DNA from: CAIVPM01 sp964477265
Lineage (GTDB): Bacteria; Bacteroidota; Bacteroidia; Chitinophagales; Chitinophagaceae
Assembly: GCA_964477265.1 (NCBI GenBank)
Contig: CAYZDJ010000002.1
Span: 186,001-250,000, forward strand
Reading direction: 5' to 3'
DNA length: 64,000 nucleotides
This document shows, piece by piece, positions 19,659 to 27,121 of this stretch. How positions within the stretch are numbered: the stretch's first letter is position 1; the number at the start of each line of letters is the position of its first letter. Under the pieces are notes generated by a model, which did no database searches, was not told where the DNA came from, and worked only from the letters and a program-made list of their open reading frames with translations. A program made the position numbers and the translations under genes.

Positions 19659-19680
19659 GTAGCTTAAATTGTTTAACCAC

Positions 19681-19688
19681 TACTTTAG
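19681..19688 (+). promoter_or_regulatory. -7-like element TACTTTAG of ruvC
   Basis: A one-mismatch TAnnTTTG element 8 nt before the ruvC ATG, in the 65-bp divergent region. Confidence 0.4.
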
Positions 19689-19696
19689 CTGCATTA

Positions 19697-20254
19697 ATGA
19701 ATAAAACTAATATTATACTTGGTGTTGACCCTGGTACACAACTTATGGGTTTTGCTTTGTTAAAAGTTACTGGAAAAAACACACAAGTTTTATTAATGGA
19801 TGTTTTAAAACTGACTAAGCATAAAGATATTTATGAAAGGTTAGAAAAAATACACAGCAAAATTGCTGAACTGATTAAACTATACAGGCCCGATACTTTT
19901 GCCATTGAAGCACCGTTTTTTGGAAAGAACGTACAGAGTATGCTAAAGCTTGGACGTGCACAGGGTGTTGCTATTGCTGCTGCTATACAAGGTGGTTTGG
20001 AAGTTACAGAATACAGTCCTAAAAAAGTAAAGCAGTCTATAACAGGCAATGGAAATGCTGATAAAGAACAGGTTTGGAAAATGCTGCAAACGCTTTTGAG
20101 TATTGAAGAAAAGCCACAGTATTTTGATGCTACTGATGCTTTGGCAGTTGCAATGTGTCATCACTTTCAAACTTCAAATGCACTGTTTTCAAAAGCAAAA
20201 GCCTTAAAAGGCTGGGAAGATTTTATTGTAAAAAATCCGAATAGGGTTAAATAA
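19697..20254 (+). CDS. ruvC: Crossover junction endodeoxyribonuclease RuvC
   Basis: A 185-residue Holliday-junction resolvase with an RNase H fold. The catalytic acidic residues are visible: D11 in LGVDPGTQLMGFAL, the glutamate in FAIEAPFFGKN (about residue 71), and the C-terminal pair in DATDALAVAMCHH (about 142-154). It works with RuvAB, whose genes are not in this window. Length is normal for the family. The C-terminal tail (after about residue 160) is lysine-rich, in keeping with DNA contact. Confidence 0.95.
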   Translation: MNKTNIILGVDPGTQLMGFALLKVTGKNTQVLLMDVLKLTKHKDIYERLEKIHSKIAELIKLYRPDTFAIEAPFFGKNVQSMLKLGRAQGVAIAAAIQGGLEVTEYSPKKVKQSITGNGNADKEQVWKMLQTLLSIEEKPQYFDATDALAVAMCHHFQTSNALFSKAKALKGWEDFIVKNPNRVK

Positions 20255-20258
20255 ATAA

Positions 20259-20333
20259 ATGTTCGGTTCTCAATAATCAATGTTCAATTCTTAATGGCAA
20301 ATCAGAAATATTAAATAAGAAATCAGAAATTAT
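20259..20333. repeat. Degenerate heptamer arrays between ruvC and the next gene
   Basis: Units such as ATGTTCG and ATGTTCA (20259-20298), then AAATCAG, AAATATT, and again AAATCAG (20299-20333), in step at 7 nt up to 4 nt before the downstream ATG. Confidence 0.65.
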
Positions 20334-20337
20334 TTTT

Positions 20338-20889
20338 ATGCTTACAAAAACAGATATAGAAAAATATTTTATTGCCGAAAAGCAGGAAGCTCTTTTGTTT
20401 CTTATAGTAGGCATTGCAGCTATTGCTACTGCTGTTGGTTTAATTATTTTTTGTAAAACAAATTTCTGGCGAGGCTTTGCAATGCCATTAATTGTTCTTG
20501 GTTTAATACAAGCTATTGTTGGCTTTACAATTTATAAACGCAGCGATGCAGATAGAGTAAGAGTTGTATATGCAAGGGATATGAATCCAAGTGAATTAAA
20601 AAATAAAGAGCTGCCAAAAATGGAAACTGTAAATAAAAATTTTATCGTTTACAAATGGTTCGAAATTGCTTTAATACTAACAGCATTATTTTTAGTTTTT
20701 AAGTTTAAAGCAAACGCTGTTTGTGAAAACAGTTGGAAGGGAAATGCCTTTTGGTATGGCTTGGGTATTGCTTTATTTATACAAGCAGCATTTGGACTTG
20801 GGGCAGATTACTTTGCAGCAAAGCGTGGAAAGATTTATGAAAACCAATTAAAGGAAAGTGTTGCCAATTTTAATAAAGTAATGCAATAA
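20338..20889 (+). CDS. Integral membrane protein of unknown function
   Basis: 183 residues, not recognised. It has two N-terminal membrane helices (about residues 17-37 and 44-63), a ~40-residue charged cytoplasmic or periplasmic section (KRSDADRVRVVYARDMNPSE), and two more helices (about 107-124 and 135-155), then a charged amphipathic tail. It is preceded by heptamer arrays and followed by a very stable hairpin, so it is probably a single-gene transcript. No conserved catalytic motif is visible. Confidence 0.6.
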   Translation: MLTKTDIEKYFIAEKQEALLFLIVGIAAIATAVGLIIFCKTNFWRGFAMPLIVLGLIQAIVGFTIYKRSDADRVRVVYARDMNPSELKNKELPKMETVNKNFIVYKWFEIALILTALFLVFKFKANAVCENSWKGNAFWYGLGIALFIQAAFGLGADYFAAKRGKIYENQLKESVANFNKVMQ

Positions 20890-20894
20890 AAAAA

Positions 20895-20940
20895 TCTCGC
20901 TGAAAACACGGGTTCTGCGAATTCTGTGTTTTCAGCGAGA
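20895..20940. terminator. Strong bidirectional hairpin (repeat-family palindrome)
   Basis: TCTCGCTGAAAACAC (20895-20909) pairs perfectly with GTGTTTTCAGCGAGA (20926-20940), 15 bp. The core CGCTGAAAACAC differs by one base from CGCAGAAAACAC at 23944, so it belongs to a dispersed family. It sits between convergent genes and lacks a long T tract. Confidence 0.65.
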
Positions 20941-20985
20941 CAAAATATTTAAAATAATTCTGATAGATTATTTATATGACTTAAT

Positions 20986-21531
20986 TTATTTTTTGCTAAT
21001 AGTTTCTACCAACCATAAAAACTCATTGGCAAAATTGTCTATACTTTTTGCAAAAGTTTCATCAATTAAATTTCCTTCTGCATCAAATTTTTTATCTACA
21101 AATGGTGTAACCAAAAGCTGTGGCGATGCTATGCCAAACAGTGCAGGAACCAACAATAGCAACTGTTGAGATGCTCTCATGCCACCCATTGCACCTGTGC
21201 TTGCTGTAACTAAACCAAAAGGTTTGCGTGCCTGCTTAGGAAAATGATCTAATAAATTGTTTAGTGCTGGTGAGTAGCTTCCATTGTATTCTGGTGTAAC
21301 CAAAATAAAAGCATCTGCTGCAAAAATCCTTTCAGCTAAAGGCTTGTATTTTTCTGGTGTTATATCAATATTAGAAAACACATTTTGCAACATTCCCAAA
21401 TTCCAGTCTCTCACATCAATCAACCCAATATTATGATTTGTTTTTTCTGTAAAATGTTTTTTAAGGAATAAAGCCACTCTGTTTGTAACACTTGCCTGTC
21501 TTGGGCTGCTACTTATTATTTCTATGTTCAT
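20986..21531 (-). CDS. NAD(P)H-dependent FMN reductase family protein
   Basis: A 181-residue flavodoxin-fold protein. Visible landmarks are the N-terminal phosphate loop SSPRQASVTNRVA (residues 7-19), PEYNGSYSPALNNLLDHF (about 79-96), which contacts the flavin, and the STGAMGG loop (about 111-117). Such enzymes reduce quinones, chromate or azo dyes with NAD(P)H. It is the last gene of a same-strand cluster (MarR, pirin, YceI, DoxX, reductase) that looks like a redox/quinone-stress locus, although a hairpin and its own -7 element suggest it can be transcribed separately. Confidence 0.88.
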   Translation of the reverse strand: MNIEIISSSPRQASVTNRVALFLKKHFTEKTNHNIGLIDVRDWNLGMLQNVFSNIDITPEKYKPLAERIFAADAFILVTPEYNGSYSPALNNLLDHFPKQARKPFGLVTASTGAMGGMRASQQLLLLVPALFGIASPQLLVTPFVDKKFDAEGNLIDETFAKSIDNFANEFLWLVETISKK

Positions 21532-21535
21532 TCTG

Positions 21536-21543
21536 CGAAAATA
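21536..21543 (-). promoter_or_regulatory. -7 element TATTTTCG of the FMN reductase gene
   Basis: A TAnnTTTG variant ending 4 nt before the ATG, so a leaderless transcript is possible. Confidence 0.45.
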
Positions 21544-21545
21544 TA

Positions 21546-21574
21546 CTTAGCGAAAGTTTTATGCTTTCGCTAAG
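21546..21574 (-). terminator. Hairpin between DoxX and FMN reductase genes
   Basis: CTTAGCGAAAG (21546-21556) pairs perfectly with CTTTCGCTAAG (21564-21574), loop of 7 nt, followed on the minus strand by TATATTTT, which also contains the next gene's -7 element. Confidence 0.65.
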
Positions 21575-21587
21575 CGATGTTAATTAA

Positions 21588-21956
21588 CTATTTAACTATT
21601 GGTAAATATTTTTCTCTGTTAATGATAATGCCAATGGCATTTAAGATGACTAAAGCAACACCAATACCTGGTGCTTTTGCAATAAAAATCTCGAACATTA
21701 AAATACCAACACTTATTGGTGCAATTAAAATTAAACCCAATGCTCGTGTTTTTGGAATAAGTAATAATAAACCAAAGGTTACTTCAAATACTTTTATAAC
21801 CTTTAAATAACCAGTTGTAAAAAGTAAGCCTGCAAAAGTGCCTGCATCACCTGTGGGCATTGGTTGCTTTGGCATAAAATGCAAGAAAAACTCTAAGCCA
21901 AATACAAAGAATACTAAACCTAAAAGAACTGCTGGAATTTGTTTTACAATTTTCAT
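21588..21956 (-). CDS. DoxX-like membrane protein
   Basis: A 122-residue protein with four membrane helices and the DoxX-type opening AVLLGLVFFVFGLEFFLHFMP. The loop FTTGYLKVIKVFEVTFGLLLL (about 47-67) and the terminal GIIINREKYLPIV are also typical. DoxX proteins are linked to quinone and thiol redox balance. The open frame runs on to 21989, but those residues only translate a dispersed intergenic repeat (CTTTGTGTGAAAC), so ATG 21956 is chosen. Neighbours are YceI and an FMN reductase. Confidence 0.85.
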   Translation of the reverse strand: MKIVKQIPAVLLGLVFFVFGLEFFLHFMPKQPMPTGDAGTFAGLLFTTGYLKVIKVFEVTFGLLLLIPKTRALGLILIAPISVGILMFEIFIAKAPGIGVALVILNAIGIIINREKYLPIVK

Positions 21957-21971
21957 TTTATTATTTTTTTG

Positions 21972-22049
21972 TTTCACACAAAGCAACAAAGATTACCAAG
22001 CAACAAAGTCTTTGTGAGCTTTGCATTCGTTGTGTACTTTGCGTGAAAT
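21972..22049. repeat. Dispersed CACAAAG/CTTTGTG palindromic repeat
   Basis: TTTCACACAAAG at the left end pairs imperfectly with CTTTGCGTGAAA at the right. Inside are further CAACAAAG and CTTTGTG units. The left part, GTTTCACACAAAGCAACAAA, recurs exactly at 27042-27061. Confidence 0.65.
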
Positions 22050-22059
22050 ATTTTTTTAA

Positions 22060-22587
22060 TTATGCTTGCTTAATCATTTGTACTGCTAAATGTAATTTCA
22101 CTTCATCACTCACAACCACGCCACCAGCTTCAGTTACAGCACCCCAGGTTAAACCAAAATCTTTACGGTTAATCTTTCCTGTAATTTCAAAGCCAGCTTT
22201 TGTTTGTCCCCAACCATCAGTTGCAGTGCCACCATATTCAACATTTAATTCAACTGGTTTAGTTGTTCCTTTAATAGTTAAGTTGCCATTCAAAGCATAT
22301 TCATCATCACTTTTTTTAGTAAAAGATGTTGAAGTAAAAGTTAATTTAGGATGAGCTTCTGCACCAAAAAAATCATCACTTTTTAAGTGGCCGTCTCTTT
22401 GTTCATTGTTTGTTGAAATACTGTCCACATCTGCTTCAAATGAAATTGAAGCATTATTAAAATCATCTGTTGCAGTTTCTAATGTAGCATCAAATTTTGT
22501 GAAGCTACCAGTAACATTTGTAATCATTAAGTGCTTTACTTTAAAAGTAATTTCACTGTGTGCTGCGTCAATTTTGTAAGTTGCCAT
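22060..22587 (-). CDS. YceI family protein
   Basis: A 175-residue lipocalin-like beta barrel. The family opening YKIDAAHSEITFKVKHLMITNVTGSF (N-terminal) and SISFEADVDSISTNNEQRDGHLKSDDFF (about 47-75) are clear, as are GNLTIKGTTKPVEL (about 101-114) and the terminal KLHLAVQ. YceI proteins bind isoprenoid/polyisoprenoid chains such as quinones. There is no signal peptide, so it is probably cytoplasmic. It sits between pirin and DoxX genes, which fits a quinone-related stress cluster. Confidence 0.93.
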   Translation of the reverse strand: MATYKIDAAHSEITFKVKHLMITNVTGSFTKFDATLETATDDFNNASISFEADVDSISTNNEQRDGHLKSDDFFGAEAHPKLTFTSTSFTKKSDDEYALNGNLTIKGTTKPVELNVEYGGTATDGWGQTKAGFEITGKINRKDFGLTWGAVTEAGGVVVSDEVKLHLAVQMIKQA

Positions 22588-22636
22588 TTTGTTTTAGTTT
22601 AATTGTTATAAAATTTATTTAATTTTTCATATTCCC

Positions 22637-22657
22637 CTTTAGGGGTTAGGGGTTTAA
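22637..22657. repeat. Heptamer array at the pirin stop codon
   Basis: Three units: CTTTAGG, GGTTAGG and GGTTTAA; the last overlaps the end of the pirin gene. Confidence 0.5.
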
Positions 22658-23361
22658 TTCATTGGTACTTCTATTACCAGTAATTCAGTTTTTTCTTTTG
22701 CTGAAATATTTATAGCATCTGTATCCCAAATACCTATAGCATCTCTTTTACCTAAAGTGTTACCATCAATTTCAATTTCACCTTCCACAACCATTATATA
22801 CACACCATTTCCTTTTGAATTGATGTTGTAAGTTGTAGTTGTATCAGCATCAAAACTTCCTAAGTTAATCCACGCATTTTGATAAATCCATAATCCATCA
22901 TTGCCATAAGGTTTTACAACAGTTTGAAATTGATTTTGCCTTTCTTCTGGTAAAAAAGTTTTTTGGTCGTAGCGTGGTGCTACATTTTTATTATTTGTAA
23001 AAATCCAAAGCTGAAAAAGATTTACATCTTCAGTTTTACTGTGGTTAAACTCGCTGTGTTCAATACCACTTCCTGCACTCATTACTTGCACATCATATTT
23101 TTTTATAACACCGTGCCCGCCTGTACTGTCTTTATGTTCCAATGCACCACTTAAAGGAATGGTTATGATTTCCATATTGTCGTGTGGATGCTTGCCAAAG
23201 CCAAAACCAGCTTTTACAATATCATCATTCAACACTCTTAATAATCCAAAGTGAACTCTTTCAGGATTGTACCATTGTCCAAAACTAAAACTGTGTTTGG
23301 CGTTTAACCATCCGTGATTTACATTGCCTCTTGTTTCTGATTTGTGTATTATAGTTTTCAT
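22654..23361 (-). CDS. Pirin family protein
   Basis: A 235-residue bicupin. The N-terminal cupin carries the pirin signature HSFSFGQWYNPERVHFG with the metal ligands H-x-H in FGKHPHDNMEI (about 57-63) and later HSEFNHS (about 101-107). Pirins bind iron; several act as quercetin 2,3-dioxygenases and others as redox-responsive cofactors, and the role here is not fixed by sequence. It directly follows the MarR gene; its upstream region has a 12-bp motif identical to one before the MarR gene. Confidence 0.93.
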   Translation of the reverse strand: MKTIIHKSETRGNVNHGWLNAKHSFSFGQWYNPERVHFGLLRVLNDDIVKAGFGFGKHPHDNMEIITIPLSGALEHKDSTGGHGVIKKYDVQVMSAGSGIEHSEFNHSKTEDVNLFQLWIFTNNKNVAPRYDQKTFLPEERQNQFQTVVKPYGNDGLWIYQNAWINLGSFDADTTTTYNINSKGNGVYIMVVEGEIEIDGNTLGKRDAIGIWDTDAINISAKEKTELLVIEVPMN

Positions 23362-23381
23362 TTTTATTTATTTTAAATTAA

Positions 23382-23393
23382 ATGTACATACAT
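23382..23393 (-). promoter_or_regulatory. Putative MarR operator upstream of pirin
   Basis: The minus strand reads ATGTATGTACAT, identical over 12 bp to the plus-strand site at 23882-23893 upstream of the MarR gene. It lies about 20 nt before the pirin ATG. Confidence 0.5.
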
Positions 23394-23412
23394 CTATTTG
23401 TTTAAAAAATTT

Positions 23413-23868
23413 TTATTCCTTTGTCCTCATTTTTTCAAGCAATGAGCTCAATGTAGAAGCATCTTCATCACTCATACTTACAGCATCTTCCCAGGTTTTA
23501 TTCAACTTTTCTGTAGCTTCAACAAGCACATCAATTCCTTTTTGTGTTAAAGTAATCACGGTTTGCCTGCCATCAATTTCGCCTTGCGTTCTTTCAATTA
23601 ATCGTTTAAGCTCAAGCCTGTCAACAATTCTGGGCACATTGCTACTTTTTTCAATCATCCTGCTTGCAATATCTTTAACACACATTTTTACAGGATGCTT
23701 ACCTTTCAAAATTCTCAACACGTTGTATTGCTCATGTGTCAAGTCAAATGTTTTCATTTCTTTGGTGCTAAGTGTTTTTAACCACCAAGCTGTGTACAAA
23801 ACATTTAAACCTGCTTTCTGTGTTTCGTTTTTAAATTTATTACTTTTTATAGCGTCTTCTAATTTCAC
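23413..23868 (-). CDS. MarR family transcriptional regulator (redox cluster)
   Basis: A 151-residue winged-helix protein. The DNA-binding part spans MKTFDLTHEQYNVLRILKGKHPVKMCVKDIASRM to SSNVPRIVDRLELKRLIER (about residues 38-90), and the wing is QGEIDGRQTVITLT. The start is GTG at 23868 (VKLEDAIKSNKF): upstream codons to 23964 cover a palindromic repeat and the probable operator, and relatives begin at this position. It probably represses itself and the pirin gene through the shared ATGTATGTACAT sites, releasing them on binding a phenolic or quinone-like ligand. Confidence 0.9.
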   Translation of the reverse strand: MKLEDAIKSNKFKNETQKAGLNVLYTAWWLKTLSTKEMKTFDLTHEQYNVLRILKGKHPVKMCVKDIASRMIEKSSNVPRIVDRLELKRLIERTQGEIDGRQTVITLTQKGIDVLVEATEKLNKTWEDAVSMSDEDASTLSSLLEKMRTKE

Positions 23869-23881
23869 AATGCAAATATAT

Positions 23882-23893
23882 ATGTATGTACAT
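23882..23893 (+). promoter_or_regulatory. Putative MarR operator upstream of its own gene
   Basis: ATGTATGTACAT, 13 nt before the GTG start of the MarR gene, contains the palindrome TGTACA and matches the pirin site exactly in inverse orientation. Confidence 0.5.
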
Positions 23894-23941
23894 GTAATTT
23901 CCAAAAAACTTTTCTTTCTTTCAATGATAACAAAAAATTGG

Positions 23942-23988
23942 CTCGCAGAAAACACAGAATACACGGAACTTTCTGCGATTTCTGTGAG
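23942..23988 (-). repeat. Dispersed palindrome after rsmE (CGCAGAAAACAC family)
   Basis: TCGCAGAAA (23943-23951) pairs with TTTCTGCGA (23970-23978), with outer CTC/GAG. The core matches the hairpin at 20895. It may end rsmE transcription. Confidence 0.55.
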
Positions 23989-24009
23989 AGAAAAAATTTT
24001 CTTGTGAAA

Positions 24010-24705
24010 TTAATTAACCAATAGTGTAGCTGCTACAATTCCTGCAGTTTCTGTTCTTAATCTTGTATTGCCAAGTGTTACAGGCTTAAAATTATTTTTC
24101 AAAGCCAACTCAATTTCATCTTGTGTAAAATCACCTTCTGGTCCAATAAGAATTACAGTGTTATCAGTTGTAGCAATTTCAGTTATTGATGTCTTGCTTT
24201 CTTTCAGGCAATGTGCAATAAGTTTGGTTTTTAAATCTAAAAGTTTAAATATTTCTGTATAGTTTGTAGGTTGATGAAGAATTGGTAAAAATGTTTGCTG
24301 GCTTTGCAGCATCGCAGAAATAATAATGCCATTTAATCTGTCAAACTTAAAGTTTTGCCTTTCTGTTCTTTTACTAATAAGAGGAATAATTTGTGTAACG
24401 CCAATCTCTGTAGCCTTTTCTAAAAACCATTCAAACCTGCTTGTGTTTTTTAAAAGAGAAATAGCGATACTCACGTCTCTCGTTTTTCGTTTTTCGTTCC
24501 CGCCTTCAAGTTTTTTTACAATAGTATTTCGCTTATTAGCTTCAATAATTTCAGCAACAACTAAATTGCCTAAACCATTTGTCAATTGCAGTTTTTCACC
24601 ATTTTGCATACGCAATACCTGCACACAATGCTTGCTTGTTTCTTCGTTTAAAACAAACTGCTGTTGTGTTATATCAAGTTCTTTATGGTAGAAGTAAGGA
24701 AGCAT
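24010..24705 (-). CDS. rsmE: 16S rRNA (uracil-1498-N3)-methyltransferase RsmE
   Basis: A 231-residue SPOUT methyltransferase. The N-terminal PUA-like part starts LPYFYHKELD and has HCVQVLRMQNGEKLQLTNG (about 26-44). The knot region is visible as LEKATEIGVTQIIPLISKRTE (about 96-116), VILIGPEGDFTQDEIELA (about 180-197) and LGNTRLRTETAG (about 207-218), which bind SAM. It methylates U1498 in helix 44 of 16S rRNA. It ends about 140 nt before the MarR gene on the same strand. Confidence 0.95.
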   Translation of the reverse strand: MLPYFYHKELDITQQQFVLNEETSKHCVQVLRMQNGEKLQLTNGLGNLVVAEIIEANKRNTIVKKLEGGNEKRKTRDVSIAISLLKNTSRFEWFLEKATEIGVTQIIPLISKRTERQNFKFDRLNGIIISAMLQSQQTFLPILHQPTNYTEIFKLLDLKTKLIAHCLKESKTSITEIATTDNTVILIGPEGDFTQDEIELALKNNFKPVTLGNTRLRTETAGIVAATLLVN

Positions 24706-24719
24706 TAAATCTTCAAAAA

Positions 24720-25502
24720 TTATTTTTGGGGTGATGCTGTAAACATTATCTCAATTGTTTGAGTAAACTGAGTTTCATTCATACTAATATCAGGCAAAGT
24801 TGGCTTTGCTGTTTCAGAAGATTTTACAGCCATCATGTCTGCCCTGTTAAGAGAACTTGAATAATTTTGATAAATATTATTGTAGGTAATATTTTTAATT
24901 CCTTCTATTTTTAAGTTGGCAGACTGACTAATAACTTGTGCTTTTTTCTTAGCATCTTTTATTGCAGCATCAATAAGTTCTTCCCTTATTTTCTCAACTA
25001 ATTTATCTGAAAACTGAGTGCCGTAGTTAAATGTTATTTTGCTATCAGGTTCATCTGCAAAGCTTGTAAACAAAGTGCTCAACTTGTCAATGTTTACATT
25101 AAACTCAAGTTTTATTCCTTGTGTTGCAACAAATCCATTTTTGCTATATACATTATCACAATATTTCATGTCTTCAGTAACGTTGTAAGAAGTATATTTA
25201 ATCTCTTCTTTTGTAAATCCCAGATTAGTAAGTCTTTTAATTAAGTCAGCACTTGTTTGTTGCATTACAACAATGGCTTGTTTATGATCCATGTTTTGAG
25301 CAGCTATTGTAAAATCAACAACCATAATATCTGGCAAATACATTTTGCTTGCATCACCAGAAATATTTATCGTGGTTTTATTTGACAAGCCTTCTATGCT
25401 TGTATTAACAGGTGAGAAATTCTTACCTCCTGGCCTCCATTTTTGACTGTAACCTATAACTACAGATAGCAAAAAAGCAAATGCCAAAAATCTTTTTTTC
25501 AT
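24720..25502 (-). CDS. SIMPL domain protein (DUF541)
   Basis: A 260-residue protein with a signal peptide (MKKRFLAFAFLLSVVIGYSQ region). The DUF541 pattern is visible: INISGDASKMYLPDIMVVDF (about 45-64), a central helix VVMQQTSADLIKRLTNLGF, and the IREELIDAAIKDAKKKAQVISQSANLKI helix (about 168-195), with terminal IEIMFT. SIMPL proteins are periplasmic and form oligomers; a role in oxidative stress or kinase-associated scaffolding has been described for some, but here it is only a family call. It precedes rsmE by 14 nt and is probably co-transcribed. Confidence 0.85.
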   Translation of the reverse strand: MKKRFLAFAFLLSVVIGYSQKWRPGGKNFSPVNTSIEGLSNKTTINISGDASKMYLPDIMVVDFTIAAQNMDHKQAIVVMQQTSADLIKRLTNLGFTKEEIKYTSYNVTEDMKYCDNVYSKNGFVATQGIKLEFNVNIDKLSTLFTSFADEPDSKITFNYGTQFSDKLVEKIREELIDAAIKDAKKKAQVISQSANLKIEGIKNITYNNIYQNYSSSLNRADMMAVKSSETAKPTLPDISMNETQFTQTIEIMFTASPQK

Positions 25503-25536
25503 ATATTATTGTTTACATATAAAATAAAAATAAATT

Positions 25537-25698
25537 CTATTCATTTGATGAGTTATCCAACGTGCTTTTCAAAAAATTGTCTCTTGCTTCTTTCAGTTTA
25601 TTCCTTTTATATTCCTTAAATTCTTTTCTGCTTTTATTGTAAGCATAGAATAAATAAAGCGAAATAAAAATTGCTATTAATCCAATTGAAACATTCAT
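25537..25698 (-). CDS. 53-residue single-pass membrane microprotein
   Basis: A short ORF (ATG at 25698, TAG at 25537) not recognised as a known family. It begins MNVSIGLIAIFISLYLFYAY, a single membrane helix, followed by a highly charged amphipathic stretch (KSRKEFKEYKRNKLKEARDN). It lies 16 nt after the kdsB stop on the same strand, so translation as the end of the gmk-kdsB operon is likely. The design (one helix plus a basic cytoplasmic tail) resembles small scaffold or regulator peptides. A conserved ORF in relatives would confirm it. Confidence 0.6.
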   Translation of the reverse strand: MNVSIGLIAIFISLYLFYAYNKSRKEFKEYKRNKLKEARDNFLKSTLDNSSNE

Positions 25699-25714
25699 AA
25701 CAAATATTTTAAAT

Positions 25715-26431
25715 TTATAACAATGACGCAGCTTTCACTAAATCTTCTGGTGTATCAATCTCAACGCCCATATAATTTGTAACAACCATTTTTAATTGAA
25801 TTCCATTTTCTAAATATCTTAAACACTCAACTTTTTCAGCAGCTTCAAGTGGTGTCATTTGCCAATTTGTAAAATTAACTAAGGCTTGCTTTTTAAAAGC
25901 ATACACACCAATATGCTCATAATAAGTTGGTGCAATATTTTTATCTCTGTGATAAGGAATTGGGCTGCGACTAAACATCAACGAATTCATATTTTTATCT
26001 ACTGCAACCTTTACATAGTTTGGGTCTGCAATAGATTTTTCATCTGTTAAAACCTGCATTAAGCTAGCAACTTGTACAGTTTCGTCTTCAAAAACCTGTA
26101 ACAGTTTTTCAAGTGGTTCACGTTTAACAAATGGCTCATCACCTTGCACGTTTACAACAATGTCAATATCTAAATCTGCAACAGCTTCAGCAATTCTATC
26201 ACTTCCACTTTCGTGAGAACGCTTGCTCATAATAGCTTTGCCACCATTATTTGCAATTTCATTAAAAATAATTTCACTATCAGTTACTACAAAAACATCA
26301 TTAAATAAATTGGTTGCAACTGTGTTATCATAAGTGTGTCTTATTACAGTTTTAGTGCCCAGCATTTGCATCAACTTTGCAGGAAATCGAGTAGCAGCAT
26401 AGCGTGCAGGAATCATTGCAATTTTTTTCAT
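25715..26431 (-). CDS. kdsB: 3-deoxy-manno-octulosonate cytidylyltransferase KdsB
   Basis: A 238-residue nucleotidyltransferase that activates Kdo as CMP-Kdo for lipid A-core synthesis, so the organism makes Kdo-containing LPS. Motifs seen are the N-terminal MIPARYAATRFPAKLM (nucleotide loop), SGSDRIAEA (about 77-85), VNVQGDEPFV (about 93-102) and the central YEHIGVYAFKK (about 162-172). It lies 18 nt after gmk on the same strand, followed by a 53-residue membrane ORF. Confidence 0.95.
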   Translation of the reverse strand: MKKIAMIPARYAATRFPAKLMQMLGTKTVIRHTYDNTVATNLFNDVFVVTDSEIIFNEIANNGGKAIMSKRSHESGSDRIAEAVADLDIDIVVNVQGDEPFVKREPLEKLLQVFEDETVQVASLMQVLTDEKSIADPNYVKVAVDKNMNSLMFSRSPIPYHRDKNIAPTYYEHIGVYAFKKQALVNFTNWQMTPLEAAEKVECLRYLENGIQLKMVVTNYMGVEIDTPEDLVKAASLL

Positions 26432-26449
26432 ACAGTTTTTTCTTTGTGG

Positions 26450-27019
26450 CTAACTTTTTAAAAAACTTATTACAGCATTTTCTGCTTCTTTACAAGCTTG
26501 TTCCAAATTGTCGTTAATAATTTCAACGTTAAAATGATGTTTGAAAGAAATTTCGTAAGCAGCTTTATTTACACGTGCAGCAATACTTTCATCAGTTTCT
26601 GTTCCCCTACTTTGTAATCTTTCTTTTAAAGTATTAATACTTGGTGGTTCTATAAAAATAGAAAGTGTGCATTTTAAATATTGTTGCTGAACGTGAATAG
26701 CACCTTTTACATCAATATCTAAAATAGGAGTTTTGCCTTCATTCCATATTCTTTCTAATTCACTTTTCAGTGTGCCATAATATTTTCCTTCATAAACCAT
26801 TTCCCATTCAACAAATTCATTATCCTCAATTTTTTGTTGAAAATCTTTGGCACTGATAAAATAATAATCAATACCATTTTTTTCTAAGCCACGTGGCTGG
26901 CGTGTTGCAGCAGAAATTGAAAACTCTAGATTTGAATATTTATTTAATAAATAATGTGTAATAGAGGTTTTGCCTGCACCAGATGGTGCTGTTATAATGA
27001 TGATTTTATTATGTTGCAT
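26450..27019 (-). CDS. gmk: Guanylate kinase Gmk
   Basis: A 189-residue kinase making GDP from GMP. The P-loop is APSGAGKTSI (residues 10-19, with A where G is usual), followed by the GMP-binding EFSISAATRQPRGLE (about 34-48), DYYFISAKDF and the lid FIEPPSINTLKERLQSRGTE. The open frame extends to 27109, but the additional 30 residues only translate the dispersed CTTTGTG palindrome (27042-27097), so ATG 27019 is the start. It is the first gene of an operon with kdsB. Confidence 0.95.
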   Translation of the reverse strand: MQHNKIIIITAPSGAGKTSITHYLLNKYSNLEFSISAATRQPRGLEKNGIDYYFISAKDFQQKIEDNEFVEWEMVYEGKYYGTLKSELERIWNEGKTPILDIDVKGAIHVQQQYLKCTLSIFIEPPSINTLKERLQSRGTETDESIAARVNKAAYEISFKHHFNVEIINDNLEQACKEAENAVISFLKS

Positions 27020-27041
27020 TTGCGTTGCAAAATAATTGTTT

Positions 27042-27097
27042 TGTTTCACACAAAGCAACAAAGAAAACAAAGGCACAAAGATTTCTTTGTGCCTTTG
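27042..27097. repeat. Dispersed CACAAAG/CTTTGTG palindromic repeat
   Basis: CAAAGGCACAAAG (27068-27080) pairs perfectly with CTTTGTGCCTTTG (27085-27097) over 13 bp with loop ATTT; the left part repeats the element seen at 21971. It may terminate acyl-CoA dehydrogenase transcription just before gmk. Confidence 0.7.
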
Positions 27098-27121
27098 CAG
27101 CTTTAACATCTTTATATTAAA

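Noticed and set aside
23324..24007. A 227-codon plus-strand frame opposite the MarR gene
   Set aside because: It covers the MarR gene antisense plus two spacers with repeats; the MarR winged-helix motifs on the other strand explain the region.
27020..27109. N-terminal extension of guanylate kinase (30 residues)
   Set aside because: It translates the CTTTGTG palindrome, and the same odd residues (LLCVKQ) appear in the false extension of the DoxX gene.
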